Positions 26,303 to 33,169 of a DNA stretch of 64,000 bases are shown one piece after another. Made by a program: the position numbers and the translations under genes. The stretch lies in NCBI GenBank assembly GCA_903789615.1, contig CAIFEV010000010.1, positions 29,648-93,647 on the forward strand, given 5' to 3'. Source of the DNA: an uncultured Lachnospiraceae bacterium (GTDB taxonomy: Bacteria > Bacillota > Clostridia > Lachnospirales > Lachnospiraceae). Within the stretch, counting starts at the first letter, position 1. Each line of letters opens with the position of its first letter. Under the pieces are notes generated by a model that was given only the letters and a program-made list of their open reading frames with translations, was not told where the DNA came from and made no database searches.

Positions 26303-27112
26303 ATGGCCGAAGAAAAGACCACGAAAAAAGCGAGAGTTCCGTACAAGGATCCCCGCAGAGAAAGAACGGAAAACAACAAGGACGTCGGCAAAGTTATCGC
26401 CGTTGTGTCCGGCAAGGGCGGCGTCGGCAAGTCGCTGATCACGTCGCTTCTCGCGGTTGAGTCGGTGAGAAGAGGCCACTCGACCGGCATTATGGACATC
26501 GATATAACAGGCCCGTCCATCCCGAAATCGTTCGGCCTTCACGGCCGTCTTCTGGCTAGTGCGGACGGTTCCGCGCTGCTGCCGGCCAAAACCCGCACCG
26601 GCATCCAGGTCGTTTCGATGAACCTGCTCATCGGCGAGGAGCAGCCGGTCATCTGGAGAGGACCGATCATCTCCGGAACGGTCGGCGAGTTCTGGACCAA
26701 GACGGTCTGGGGGAAGACGGATTATCTCTTCGCGGACTGCCCGCCGGGAACCGGTGACGTTCCGCTCACGCTGTTCCAGACCGTTCCGGTGGCCGGGATC
26801 GTCGTTGTCACCTCTCCGCAGGACCTGGTGTCCCTGATTGTGGAAAAGGCTGTCAACATGGCGAAGATGATGAACGTGCCGATTCTTGGCATTGTGGAGA
26901 ACATGTCGTACTTTGTATGCCCGAACTGCGGGCAGAAGCACGCGATCTTCGGCGAGAGCCATGTGGAAGAGATTGCCGAAAAGAACGGCATCGGCGCCGT
27001 GGCAAAGCTTCCGATCGACCCGTCCGTTGCGGCCGCGGTGGACGCAGGGAATGTCGAGTCGCTGGACACATCAGCCCTGAAGGAAATCTCCGATCTGATC
27101 TTCGGGGAATAA
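26303..27112 (+). CDS. Mrp/NBP35-family P-loop ATPase
   Basis: The 269-residue protein has a deviant Walker A GKGGVGKS at 37-44, the Mrp switch region DIDITGPSIPKSFGL, DCPPGTGDVPL and a C-terminal CPNC pair. Mrp/ApbC/NBP35 proteins dimerise through the CxxC and carry or transfer Fe-S clusters in an ATP-dependent manner. AGGGAGG lies about 12 bases before the ATG, a rather long spacing. It is a single gene between the tRNA cluster and the metal-efflux module. A client apoprotein cannot be inferred. Confidence 0.9.
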   Translation: MAEEKTTKKARVPYKDPRRERTENNKDVGKVIAVVSGKGGVGKSLITSLLAVESVRRGHSTGIMDIDITGPSIPKSFGLHGRLLASADGSALLPAKTRTGIQVVSMNLLIGEEQPVIWRGPIISGTVGEFWTKTVWGKTDYLFADCPPGTGDVPLTLFQTVPVAGIVVVTSPQDLVSLIVEKAVNMAKMMNVPILGIVENMSYFVCPNCGQKHAIFGESHVEEIAEKNGIGAVAKLPIDPSVAAAVDAGNVESLDTSALKEISDLIFGE

Positions 27113-27134
27113 TACAACGAAAACATAGGATTTA

Positions 27135-27175
27135 TCAGGCGCACAGGAGCAGAAAAAGCCCCTGCGCGCCTGATT
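27135..27175. other. Inverted repeat after the Mrp gene
   Basis: ATCAGGCGC and GCGCCTGAT pair perfectly with a further CAGG/CCTG extension. No T-run follows on either strand, so terminator function is uncertain. Confidence 0.45.
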
Positions 27176-27217
27176 GCGTACAGGGGACAAGTGTTCGGGA
27201 CGGATGGCGGAATCTTC

Positions 27218-27275
27218 TTGACAAATGCCTTGCCTCGTATTACTATGAACACATGAACAGATAAGCATATGTTCA
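27218..27275 (+). promoter_or_regulatory. Promoter and ArsR-type operator of the metal-efflux operon
   Basis: TTGACA at 27218-27223 and TACTAT at 27241-27246 (17-base spacer) form a promoter. Immediately downstream TGAACA at 27254-27259 and TGTTCA at 27270-27275 form a dyad with a 10-base centre, resembling SmtB/CzrA-family operators. Binding there would block initiation until metal releases the repressor. Confidence 0.65.
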
Positions 27276-27299
27276 AATCACAGAAAGAGAGGAACTTCC

Positions 27300-27596
27300 A
27301 TGGACGATCAGGAGGTGAAGGATGTCGCCGATGTGTTCCGTATCTTCGGCGATCCGACCCGCGTGCGGATTCTGGGACTGCTGATGGAAGGCGAGTTCAG
27401 CGTTACCGACATAACACAGAAGCTGGACATGACCCAGTCGGCGGTGTCTCATCAGCTCCGGATCCTTCGGGATTCCAGGCTGGTGAGGAGCCGGCGCGAC
27501 GGCAAGCAGATATTTTATGCGCTGGACGATGATCACGTGCGGACCATTCTCTTTATGGGACTTGAGCATGTGCGCGAAGCGGAGAGCGGAAAGTGA
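27300..27596 (+). CDS. ArsR/SmtB-family metal-sensing repressor
   Basis: The 98-residue protein is a winged-helix ArsR member (FGDPTRVRILGLLMEGEFSVTDITQKLDMTQSAVSHQLRILRDSRLV). The last helix carries D77-x-H79-x10-H90-x2-E93, exactly the alpha-5 zinc site pattern of CzrA/SmtB-type sensors, and no N-terminal CxC of CadC/ArsR type is present. It should therefore sense Zn2+ or Co2+. It is first in an operon with a heavy-metal-binding protein and a P1B ATPase, and an operator-like dyad lies in front of it. Confidence 0.9.
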   Translation: MDDQEVKDVADVFRIFGDPTRVRILGLLMEGEFSVTDITQKLDMTQSAVSHQLRILRDSRLVRSRRDGKQIFYALDDDHVRTILFMGLEHVREAESGK

Positions 27597-27606
27597 GGGC
27601 ACGGTT

Positions 27607-27816
27607 ATGAGAAAGAAGTATGCAATCGCTGTGGACTGCGCAAACTGCGCGGCAAAGGTTGAAAATGCGCTGAATGGGATGCCGGGACTGAAGGCCCAGG
27701 TGAATTTCATGACGCAGAAGATGACGCTGGAGGCGGAGACGATCGATGAGGCGCTCCTTGCAAGCGTAGAGAAGACAGCCAGAAAAATCGAGCCGGAGTT
27801 TGAGATCAAAAAGTAA
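27607..27816 (+). CDS. Stand-alone heavy-metal-associated (HMA) domain protein
   Basis: The 69-residue protein (MRKKYAIAVDCANCAAKVENAL) is one HMA ferredoxin-like domain with metal-binding CANC. It sits 10 bases after arsR and shortly before the ATPase gene. P1B ATPases often carry such a domain at their N-terminus; here it is a separate protein, presumably delivering metal to the transporter or acting as its detached regulatory domain. The start chosen is the ATG at 27607; the frame extends upstream into arsR without similarity. Confidence 0.85.
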   Translation: MRKKYAIAVDCANCAAKVENALNGMPGLKAQVNFMTQKMTLEAETIDEALLASVEKTARKIEPEFEIKK

Positions 27817-27864
27817 GGCAGGATGAGCTGCGGCCGGAAAGGGAATGAAGGACAGGAGACGGAT

Positions 27865-29745
27865 ATGGATGGAAAACAGAAAAAACAATTGAAGTGGATC
27901 TGCCTGACCGGTGCTATTTACGCGCTGATCCTGATCGTCCTGCACACAGGGTCTGGCAAGACGTTTAATATCTTTCCGGTTAATTTCCTGCTTTTTCTGG
28001 TTCCCTACCTCATGGTGGGGTGGAAGGTGATCCGCAAGTCGCTCATCAACATCCGCCACGGCCAGATCTTTGACGAGAACTTCCTGATGATGGTGGCGAC
28101 CTTCGGCGCGCTGGCGATCGGCGAATACTCCGAGGCGGTGGCCGTCATGCTGTTCTATCAGGTAGGCGAGTTCTTCGAGGATTTTGCCGTCGACCGTTCC
28201 CGCCGCTCCATCACGGCACTGATGGATATCGCGCCGGAATATGCCAACGTTGAGAGTTCCGGAGAGCTCGTTCAGGTTGATCCGGAAGATGTGAAGGTCG
28301 GCGACATCTTCGTCGTGCGCCCGGGTGAGAGGGTCCCGCTTGACGGCGTTGTCACGGAAGGTGAGTCAATGCTTGACACGGCGGCACTCACCGGCGAGTC
28401 GGTTCCCCGCTCTGTTCACGAAAACGATGAAGTCATCAGCGGATGCGTCAACGGAAGCGGTGTGCTCAAAATCCGTGCCGAAAAGGCATACGAAGATTCC
28501 ACGGTCAGCCGGGTTCTTGACCTCGTGGAAAATGCCTCCGACCGCAAGGCGCGCACCGAAAACTTCGTAACCCGGTTCGCAAGGTACTACACGCCGGTCG
28601 TGGTATTTGCCGCGGTCCTGGTGGCAATTCTTCTCCCGCTGCTTTCGGGTGCTTCCTGGCAGCAGGGCCTCAAGAGCGCCTGCATCTTCCTGGTAGTGTC
28701 CTGCCCGTGCGCCTTCGTCCTGTCGGTGCCGCTTACATTTTTCGGGGGCATCGGCGCAGCGTCCCATATGGGAATCCTGATTAAGGGCAGCAACTACCTT
28801 GAGGCGGCGGCAAAACTGAAGACGGTCGTGTTCGACAAGACCGGAACGCTCACCCGCGGCGAGTTCTCCGTCACGAAGATTCTGCCATCTGACGGAACCA
28901 GTGAAGAGGAACTCCTCTCAAAAGCGGCTGCCGCAGAAGCGTACTCTACGCATCCGGTGGCGGAGTCGATCCGCCGGGCGTACGGAAAGACGGGGGAGAC
29001 TCTGGATACTTCCGGGATCAGCGAAAACACGGAAACGGCCGGTCACGGCGTGGCCGTCGTTGTAAACGGCCGGAAAATCTGCGCCGGAAACCGGAAGCTT
29101 ATGGACGCAGAAGGAATTGCCATCCCGCCGGTTGAGACGTCCGGAACGGTCGTGTATGTGTCGGAGGACGGACGGTATCTCGGGGCTCTCGTTATCTCGG
29201 ACGTTGTGAAGCCGGAGGCAAAGAAGGCGATCGAAGAGCTGCACGCCGCGGGCGTCACGAAGACAGTGATGCTCACCGGAGACAGAAAGGAGAGCGGCGA
29301 GGCTGTTGCCGGGGAGCTTGGACTTGACGAGGTATACACCGATCTTCTTCCGGGAGACAAGGTCGGGAAGGTTGAAGAACTTCTGGCCCGCGAAGACAAG
29401 AAGAGCCGGCTGGCATTTGTCGGGGACGGCATCAATGATGCGCCGGTCATCACAAGAGCGGATGTTGGATTCGCGATGGGCAGCATGGGATCGGATGCGG
29501 CGATCGAGGCGGCGGACATTGTACTGATGGATGATGACACCCGTAAGGTTTCAAAGACCGTGCAGCTGGCCCGCCGGACGATGCGGATTGTCTACGAGAA
29601 CATCACGTTTGCTCTTGTGGTCAAGATCACGGTTATGATTCTGAGTCTGTTTGCGGCGGCGAATATGTGGGAAGCGGTGTTCGCCGATGTCGGCGTGTCG
29701 GTGCTCTGCATTCTGAATGCCATGCGGATGCTGCGCACAAAGTGA
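27865..29745 (+). CDS. P1B-type Zn2+/Cd2+ efflux ATPase
   Basis: About 626 residues with the P-type ATPase order: actuator TGES at 176-179, metal-selective CPC at 280-282 in SCPCAFVLSVP, phosphorylated Asp324 in DKTGTLT, an HP motif (THPVAESI), GDGINDAP hinge, and FADVGVSVLCILNAMRML in the last membrane helix, whose Asp is characteristic of Zn/Cd/Pb pumps of the ZntA group. There is no N-terminal HMA domain. AGGAG lies six bases before the ATG at 27865; an ATG at 27823 would add 14 residues. It expels Zn2+ or Cd2+ from the cytoplasm and is probably induced by metal through the ArsR protein. Confidence 0.92.
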   Translation: MDGKQKKQLKWICLTGAIYALILIVLHTGSGKTFNIFPVNFLLFLVPYLMVGWKVIRKSLINIRHGQIFDENFLMMVATFGALAIGEYSEAVAVMLFYQVGEFFEDFAVDRSRRSITALMDIAPEYANVESSGELVQVDPEDVKVGDIFVVRPGERVPLDGVVTEGESMLDTAALTGESVPRSVHENDEVISGCVNGSGVLKIRAEKAYEDSTVSRVLDLVENASDRKARTENFVTRFARYYTPVVVFAAVLVAILLPLLSGASWQQGLKSACIFLVVSCPCAFVLSVPLTFFGGIGAASHMGILIKGSNYLEAAAKLKTVVFDKTGTLTRGEFSVTKILPSDGTSEEELLSKAAAAEAYSTHPVAESIRRAYGKTGETLDTSGISENTETAGHGVAVVVNGRKICAGNRKLMDAEGIAIPPVETSGTVVYVSEDGRYLGALVISDVVKPEAKKAIEELHAAGVTKTVMLTGDRKESGEAVAGELGLDEVYTDLLPGDKVGKVEELLAREDKKSRLAFVGDGINDAPVITRADVGFAMGSMGSDAAIEAADIVLMDDDTRKVSKTVQLARRTMRIVYENITFALVVKITVMILSLFAAANMWEAVFADVGVSVLCILNAMRMLRTK

Positions 29746-29752
29746 GGCGTGT

Positions 29753-30406
29753 ATGGAAAAGGGAAATACAAGAGAGGCAATCGCGGAGAGCCTTAAGGAA
29801 CTGACAGAGGGCAAGGAATTTGAGAAAATCTCCGTCGGGGAGATCTGTGAGAACTGCGGCATCACCCGCAAGAGCTTTTACTATCATTTCCGTGACAAAT
29901 ACGATCTCGTCAGCTGGATCTTCCGCAATGAATTCATGGACAAGGCGGCGGAAGTCGGGTACAAGAACTTCATGAACATGATCGACGCGCTGCTCAAATA
30001 TCTGGCGTCGGAGCGCACATACTACCGCTCGGTCTTTTCCTACAGCGGTCAGAATTCCTTCAAGGATACGTTCATTGAGAGCATGATGCCTCTGGTGGAG
30101 TGCTACGCGGAGATTCTGTTCCCGGCGTGTGACGACCAGGTGATCCGGACCGGCTCGTACTTTTTCTGCGGCGGCGTAGCGTCTATGATCAAGGACTGGC
30201 TGATGACCGACATCTCGGCGGAGGAGCTGATTGAGACGGACCATTATCTGATGAAGGAAGCCGCGCGGATCATTCACATGCAGCAGACGCTGAAGGAAGT
30301 GGCAGGCGGCAAGGGACCCTTTGACGCGGGAGATGAGAAGCCCACACCGTCCCTGACGCAGGTGATGGAAGCGGAGAAAATCGCTACGAAGAAAAGCGAC
30401 GAATAA
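29753..30406 (+). CDS. TetR-family transcriptional regulator
   Basis: The 217-residue protein has a TetR helix-turn-helix (AIAESLKELTEGKEFEKISVGEICENCGITRKSFYYHFRDKYDLVSWIF) and a C-terminal domain like that of the DhaS/YbbT-type TetR group. The start is the ATG seven bases after the ATPase stop, with GAGGC just upstream. Its place at the end of the metal operon is probably transcriptional; a link to metal cannot be shown. Confidence 0.85.
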   Translation: MEKGNTREAIAESLKELTEGKEFEKISVGEICENCGITRKSFYYHFRDKYDLVSWIFRNEFMDKAAEVGYKNFMNMIDALLKYLASERTYYRSVFSYSGQNSFKDTFIESMMPLVECYAEILFPACDDQVIRTGSYFFCGGVASMIKDWLMTDISAEELIETDHYLMKEAARIIHMQQTLKEVAGGKGPFDAGDEKPTPSLTQVMEAEKIATKKSDE

Positions 30407-30417
30407 TTCTGAATATT

Positions 30418-30454
30418 CGGCTTCCCGGTGCTGGAGCGGGGAGTCGGATTTTTA
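30418..30454 (+). terminator. Terminator of the metal-efflux operon
   Basis: CGGCTTCCC pairs with GGGGAGTCG with two G-T pairs and is followed by ATTTTTAT. Confidence 0.7.
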
Positions 30455-30529
30455 TATCGTTAATATTCAGAATAATAATCACAAAACGACGGCAAATAAA
30501 GTATTATAGCATTATTTTCAAAAATAGTA

Positions 30530-30558
30530 TTGACAAATAAAGAAAAGCATGGTACTTT
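30530..30558 (+). promoter_or_regulatory. Promoter of the putative structured RNA
   Basis: TTGACA at 30530-30535 is followed after 17 bases by TACTTT at 30553-30558; an overlapping TATAAT at 30558-30563 is spaced too far at 22 bases. The surrounding DNA is very AT-rich. Confidence 0.5.
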
Positions 30559-30564
30559 ATAATC

Positions 30565-31053
30565 AGTCAAAGGAACAGGGGACCTTCGAAAGGCAGCCGC
30601 CTTTCATCGAAAGAAGGCTCAGATTCCATTGAAAGGAGGTTGGTACCGTTGCCGTTCAATGATACTGACCTGGAAAGCAGCAGAACCTGAAGCTGCAGCG
30701 TTGAAAACCTTTGGAAGAAACGATTGTTAAAACGGATTGGTTCTGATAACAGCTGGTCGGAACGAAAAAGATAACCAAAGGGGACAGAAGAAGTAGGGTT
30801 CTGCAGGAGGAAAAAACATCGAAGGAAATGCACTGACGTAAAATTTCTGAAGAGTTTTTTCAAAACTGGCTGTCCTTAAATTCACAAGCGAAAGCAAGTT
30901 GCAGCACCAAGTAACCGGAAGGTTGGCGGCCTTCCAAAACCAAAAAAGTCTTCCCGGGAATTTAAGGAAGACGAAAGGCAGTAACAAGTGAATAGTTCTG
31001 AAACATGAAGCGGCCGTTATTTGCATTCTGCGAATAGCGGTCGTTTCATGTTA
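30565..31053 (+). ncRNA. Putative large structured RNA (~440-490 nt)
   Basis: This non-coding stretch has a promoter in front and many local hairpins on the plus strand: GAAAGGC/GCCTTTC (30588-30605, four-base loop), AGTTTT/AAAACT near 30855, GGAAGG/CCTTCC near 30918-30936, GTCTTCC/GGAAGAC near 30948-30972, and a final 20-bp stem at 31002-31053. AAAGGAGGT at 30632-30640 precedes a TTG that would give a 13-residue peptide, so a short translated leader is possible. I see no tmRNA, RNase P, 6S or group II intron hallmarks. It may belong to a known large clostridial RNA class such as ROOL or to none. Confidence 0.5.
31002..31053. terminator. Bidirectional hairpin between structured RNA and antitoxin gene
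   Basis: AACATGAAGCGGCCGTTATT pairs over 20 positions with AATAGCGGTCGTTTCATGTT (three G-T pairs) around an 11-base loop. It contains the antitoxin stop codon. U-tracts are weak on both strands, so it may be a processing or stability element as well as a terminator. Confidence 0.6.
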
Positions 31054-31350
31054 TCTGACAGATTTCGCACTGGATTTCGGAACGAATTCCAGCCGGAGCT
31101 GCATACCAAGACCGGCTGCAATACGCTTCATCATAGCGAGACTCGGATTTCTGGTTCCGTTTTCGATCCGGCTGATGTCCGCCTGCGTAATGCCGGTACG
31201 TTTGGAAAGCTCTTTTTGCGTCAGCCCTTCTTTTGTGCGGGCGTCAATCATAGCCTGTATGATATCATATTCTGGTTCGAGAGCCTCATATTCCGCTTTT
31301 ACTTCCGGGTCTTTAAGTGCGTTCTCTTTGTATTGACGATAACTGCTCAT
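31051..31350 (-). CDS. HigA-like antitoxin, XRE-type DNA-binding protein
   Basis: The 99-residue protein has an XRE helix-turn-helix (AMIDARTKEGLTQKELSKRTGITQADISRIENGTRNPSLAMMKRIAAGLGMQLRLEF), typical of HigA-type antitoxins. It overlaps the upstream toxin gene by four bases (ATGA), the toxin-first order usual for higBA. It should neutralise the toxin and repress the shared promoter through the palindrome at 31718-31739. Confidence 0.85.
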   Translation of the reverse strand: MSSYRQYKENALKDPEVKAEYEALEPEYDIIQAMIDARTKEGLTQKELSKRTGITQADISRIENGTRNPSLAMMKRIAAGLGMQLRLEFVPKSSAKSVR

Positions 31351-31694
31351 GTTCCAAACCTTCTTTCATAGTCAGCTCTGTATTTTATGGCAAGTTCTAT
31401 TTCAGAGCGAGGTGTTTTCTGCTTTTTTTTCACGAATCCATTTGTCAGTACTGCTTTTTTTCCGAAATAAAAGAAATAGAGTACTCGGGTGATATCTGAA
31501 CTTTGCCTCACTCTGAGTTTAAAAATACCGTTTCCAAGCGGTGAGGAATATGGAGGCCTGAGAGCAGGCCCGTTTTTTTCCAGAAGATCGATGGTTCTCA
31601 GAGCTTTCGCCTTCATTTTTGGTTCCAGTGTGTCTAAGAAATTCTGTACGGGAGAAGTGCCATTTTCGAGATCGTAGAATTCAATCTGATACAT
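31347..31694 (-). CDS. HigB/RelE-like toxin (phage Gp49-like family)
   Basis: The 115-residue protein (MYQIEFYDLENGTSPVQNFLDTLEPKMKAKALRTIDLLEKNG, then PLGNGIFKLRVRQSSDITRVLYFFYFGKKAVLTNGFVKKKQKTP) matches the HigB/Gp49 group of RelE-fold ribosome-dependent mRNA interferases. The start is the ATG at 31694 with AGAGGA eight bases upstream; a longer frame adds 14 unlikely residues and overlaps the promoter. It is co-transcribed with the antitoxin. Confidence 0.85.
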   Translation of the reverse strand: MYQIEFYDLENGTSPVQNFLDTLEPKMKAKALRTIDLLEKNGPALRPPYSSPLGNGIFKLRVRQSSDITRVLYFFYFGKKAVLTNGFVKKKQKTPRSEIELAIKYRADYERRFGT

Positions 31695-31715
31695 ATGTGG
31701 TATTCCTCTAAATTC

Positions 31716-31744
31716 ATAATATGTCTTATGCGACATATTGTCAA
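31716..31744 (-). promoter_or_regulatory. Toxin-antitoxin promoter with embedded palindromic operator
   Basis: On the minus strand TTGACA (31744-31739) and TATTAT (31721-31716) are separated by 17 bases. A perfect palindrome, AATATGTC-N6-GACATATT at 31718-31739, fills the spacer, so a bound HigA dimer would cover the RNA polymerase site. This is the expected autorepression design. Confidence 0.8.
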
Positions 31745-32126
31745 TGGACTTACTGCGGAAGAGACGTTGGTATTGAAAAGATAAAATAAGTGCTTATCAG
31801 CACGCGATTATAAGAAATTGAAGAGAAACGTGGATGAACAAGGTGATGATATGGAGAAAATACAGAATAAGAATACAACAAAAGAGTATCATCTCTGCCT
31901 GTAAAAAGCAACACCGGCAGTCGAAAACTGCATTTGACAGATCCCTGCATTTATTTTTTCTTTATCAAATCGACAGCAAATCTTTCCGACTTTCACAAAA
32001 GATGAAGATGCGCGACAAATTTGAATCACAAATCGGGCGTATTGTATCTGACATAAGGATGAACAACAAAAGCGTTCCCCCCAAACGCGTTCATCCCGAA
32101 CAAATTTCATACTTTCCCCCTCTTTT
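31745..32126. other. Non-coding AT-rich stretch
   Basis: No convincing gene. It contains a hairpin at 32057-32096 (GGATGAAC/GTTCATCC, with GCGTT/AACGC inside) shortly before a strong terminator, so a small RNA ending at 32159 is possible. The start of such an RNA cannot be placed. Confidence 0.4.
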
Positions 32127-32159
32127 AACCCCTGCCGGAAGAAGGCAGGGGCTTTTTTT
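32127..32159 (+). terminator. Strong Rho-independent terminator
   Basis: CCCCTGCC and GGCAGGGG form a perfect 8-bp stem followed by C and seven T residues. No protein gene on the plus strand ends near it, so it probably terminates an unannotated small RNA. Confidence 0.85.
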
Positions 32160-32359
32160 GCGCATAAGCCAGCACCGGTGCATGGCGGTTTTGCGTGCTT
32201 GCACGCAAAAATGCGCCGGCACCGGGTGCGGCAACGGAAAACCGCATGGAGCCGTGCGGAGCATGGCTGGAATGCGGTTTTCCGTTAGCGGCGCGAAGAG
32301 CTGCCGCAAGGCAGCGCAGCGACGCGTGGCTTATGCGCTTATAAAGCCAGCACCGGTGC
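32160..32359. repeat. Cloverleaf-forming palindromic element with flanking direct repeat
   Basis: GCGCATAAGCCA (32160-32171) pairs perfectly with TGGCTTATGCGC (32327-32338), closing a four-way junction. Branch 1 is 32172-32229: GCACCGGTGC pairs with GCACCGGGTGC (one bulge), enclosing the palindrome TTTTGCGTGC/GCACGCAAAA at 32189-32210. Branch 2 is a perfect 15-bp stem, AACGGAAAACCGCAT at 32233-32247 with ATGCGGTTTTCCGTT at 32272-32286. Branch 3 is GCTGCC-GCAA-GGCAGC at 32300-32315. AAGCCAGCACCGGTGC occurs at 32166-32181 and again at 32344-32359, so a truncated second unit follows. It begins at the base after the T-run of the preceding terminator. Confidence 0.75.
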
Positions 32360-32413
32360 CGGTAGTTTCGATCCGCGCTGTCTGTTATGATGGGGAAAAG
32401 GAGAGGCGGTTGT

Positions 32414-33082
32414 ATGGCAGACAGCAGACTTACAAAGCGGGAAATTGAGGTTATCGGACACTTCGGACAGGAGCTGGAGCTTGCGGCGGGGCAGATCGTG
32501 TACCGAAAGGGAAGCCCTTCCGAAAGCCTGTACTACATCAAGTCCGGACGTGTCCGGATTTTTGACGGGTTTTCATCCGGGCGGGAGGTCACGGTCGATG
32601 TGATCGAGACGGGGCACATCTTCGGCGAGTCGGCATTTGCCGGGTGCGAGGAGGGAACGCCGCGGCCGATCAACGTGATGACGGTGACGGACACGGTGCT
32701 CATCCGCATGCCGGTATACAGGCTGGCGGAGGCGGCCGCAAAAGATCCGCAGCTTTTACTGCATCTGCTGCAGCTGTGCTCGGACAGTATGGACCGGCTG
32801 ACCAGGCGGCTGGAGGAACAGTGCATGCTGGACCGCTACGGCAAGACGGCAAGTTATCTGCTGGATGTGACGGCCGTCCAGTCAAAGGAGAAGGGGACGC
32901 TTGACGGCAATGTCCCTTACACGCACAGCCAGCTGGCCGTGGCGCTGGGACTGAACCGGACCACGGTGTCGGAGGTGCTGAAGTATTTTGACCGGAAGCG
33001 CTGGATCTTCTGCGGTTACGGGAAGGTACAGGTGACCGACAGGGCAGGGCTGGAGGCATTTGTCAGGGGGCAAATGCCGTAA
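32414..33082 (+). CDS. Crp/Fnr-family transcriptional regulator
   Basis: The 222-residue protein has an N-terminal cyclic-nucleotide-binding-type beta roll (ELAAGQIVYRKGSPSESLYYIKSGRVRIFDGFSSGREVTVDVIETGHIFGESAFAG) and a C-terminal winged helix (TASYLLDVTAV, YTHSQLAVALGLNRTTVSEVLKYFDRKRWIF). No N-terminal Cys cluster of FNR is present, so it probably does not carry [4Fe-4S]. The start at 32414 (MADSRLTKREIE) is preceded by GAGAGGCGG; an in-frame ATG lies nine codons upstream. It is upstream of the hydroxyacid dehydrogenase and aminotransferase genes and may control them. Confidence 0.85.
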   Translation: MADSRLTKREIEVIGHFGQELELAAGQIVYRKGSPSESLYYIKSGRVRIFDGFSSGREVTVDVIETGHIFGESAFAGCEEGTPRPINVMTVTDTVLIRMPVYRLAEAAAKDPQLLLHLLQLCSDSMDRLTRRLEEQCMLDRYGKTASYLLDVTAVQSKEKGTLDGNVPYTHSQLAVALGLNRTTVSEVLKYFDRKRWIFCGYGKVQVTDRAGLEAFVRGQMP

Positions 33083-33169
33083 ATCCGACAATTTCCGGAT
33101 TCCGGATGACTCTCCGGATTTAAAGTGATAAAGTAGCAGCAAAAGCAGGAGAGCCGGAAGGGAGGAGCA

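Noticed and set aside
27135..27175. Terminator of the Mrp gene
   Set aside because: The stem is good, but neither strand has a T-run, so it is listed only as an inverted repeat.
30565..31053. tmRNA, RNase P RNA, 6S RNA or group II intron
   Set aside because: No tRNA-like ends, no RNase P core, no domain V hairpin, and no intron-encoded reverse transcriptase.
31834..32448. 204-codon plus-strand frame running through the cloverleaf element
   Set aside because: It crosses a strong terminator and the palindromic element, has no ribosome site and no sensible protein composition.
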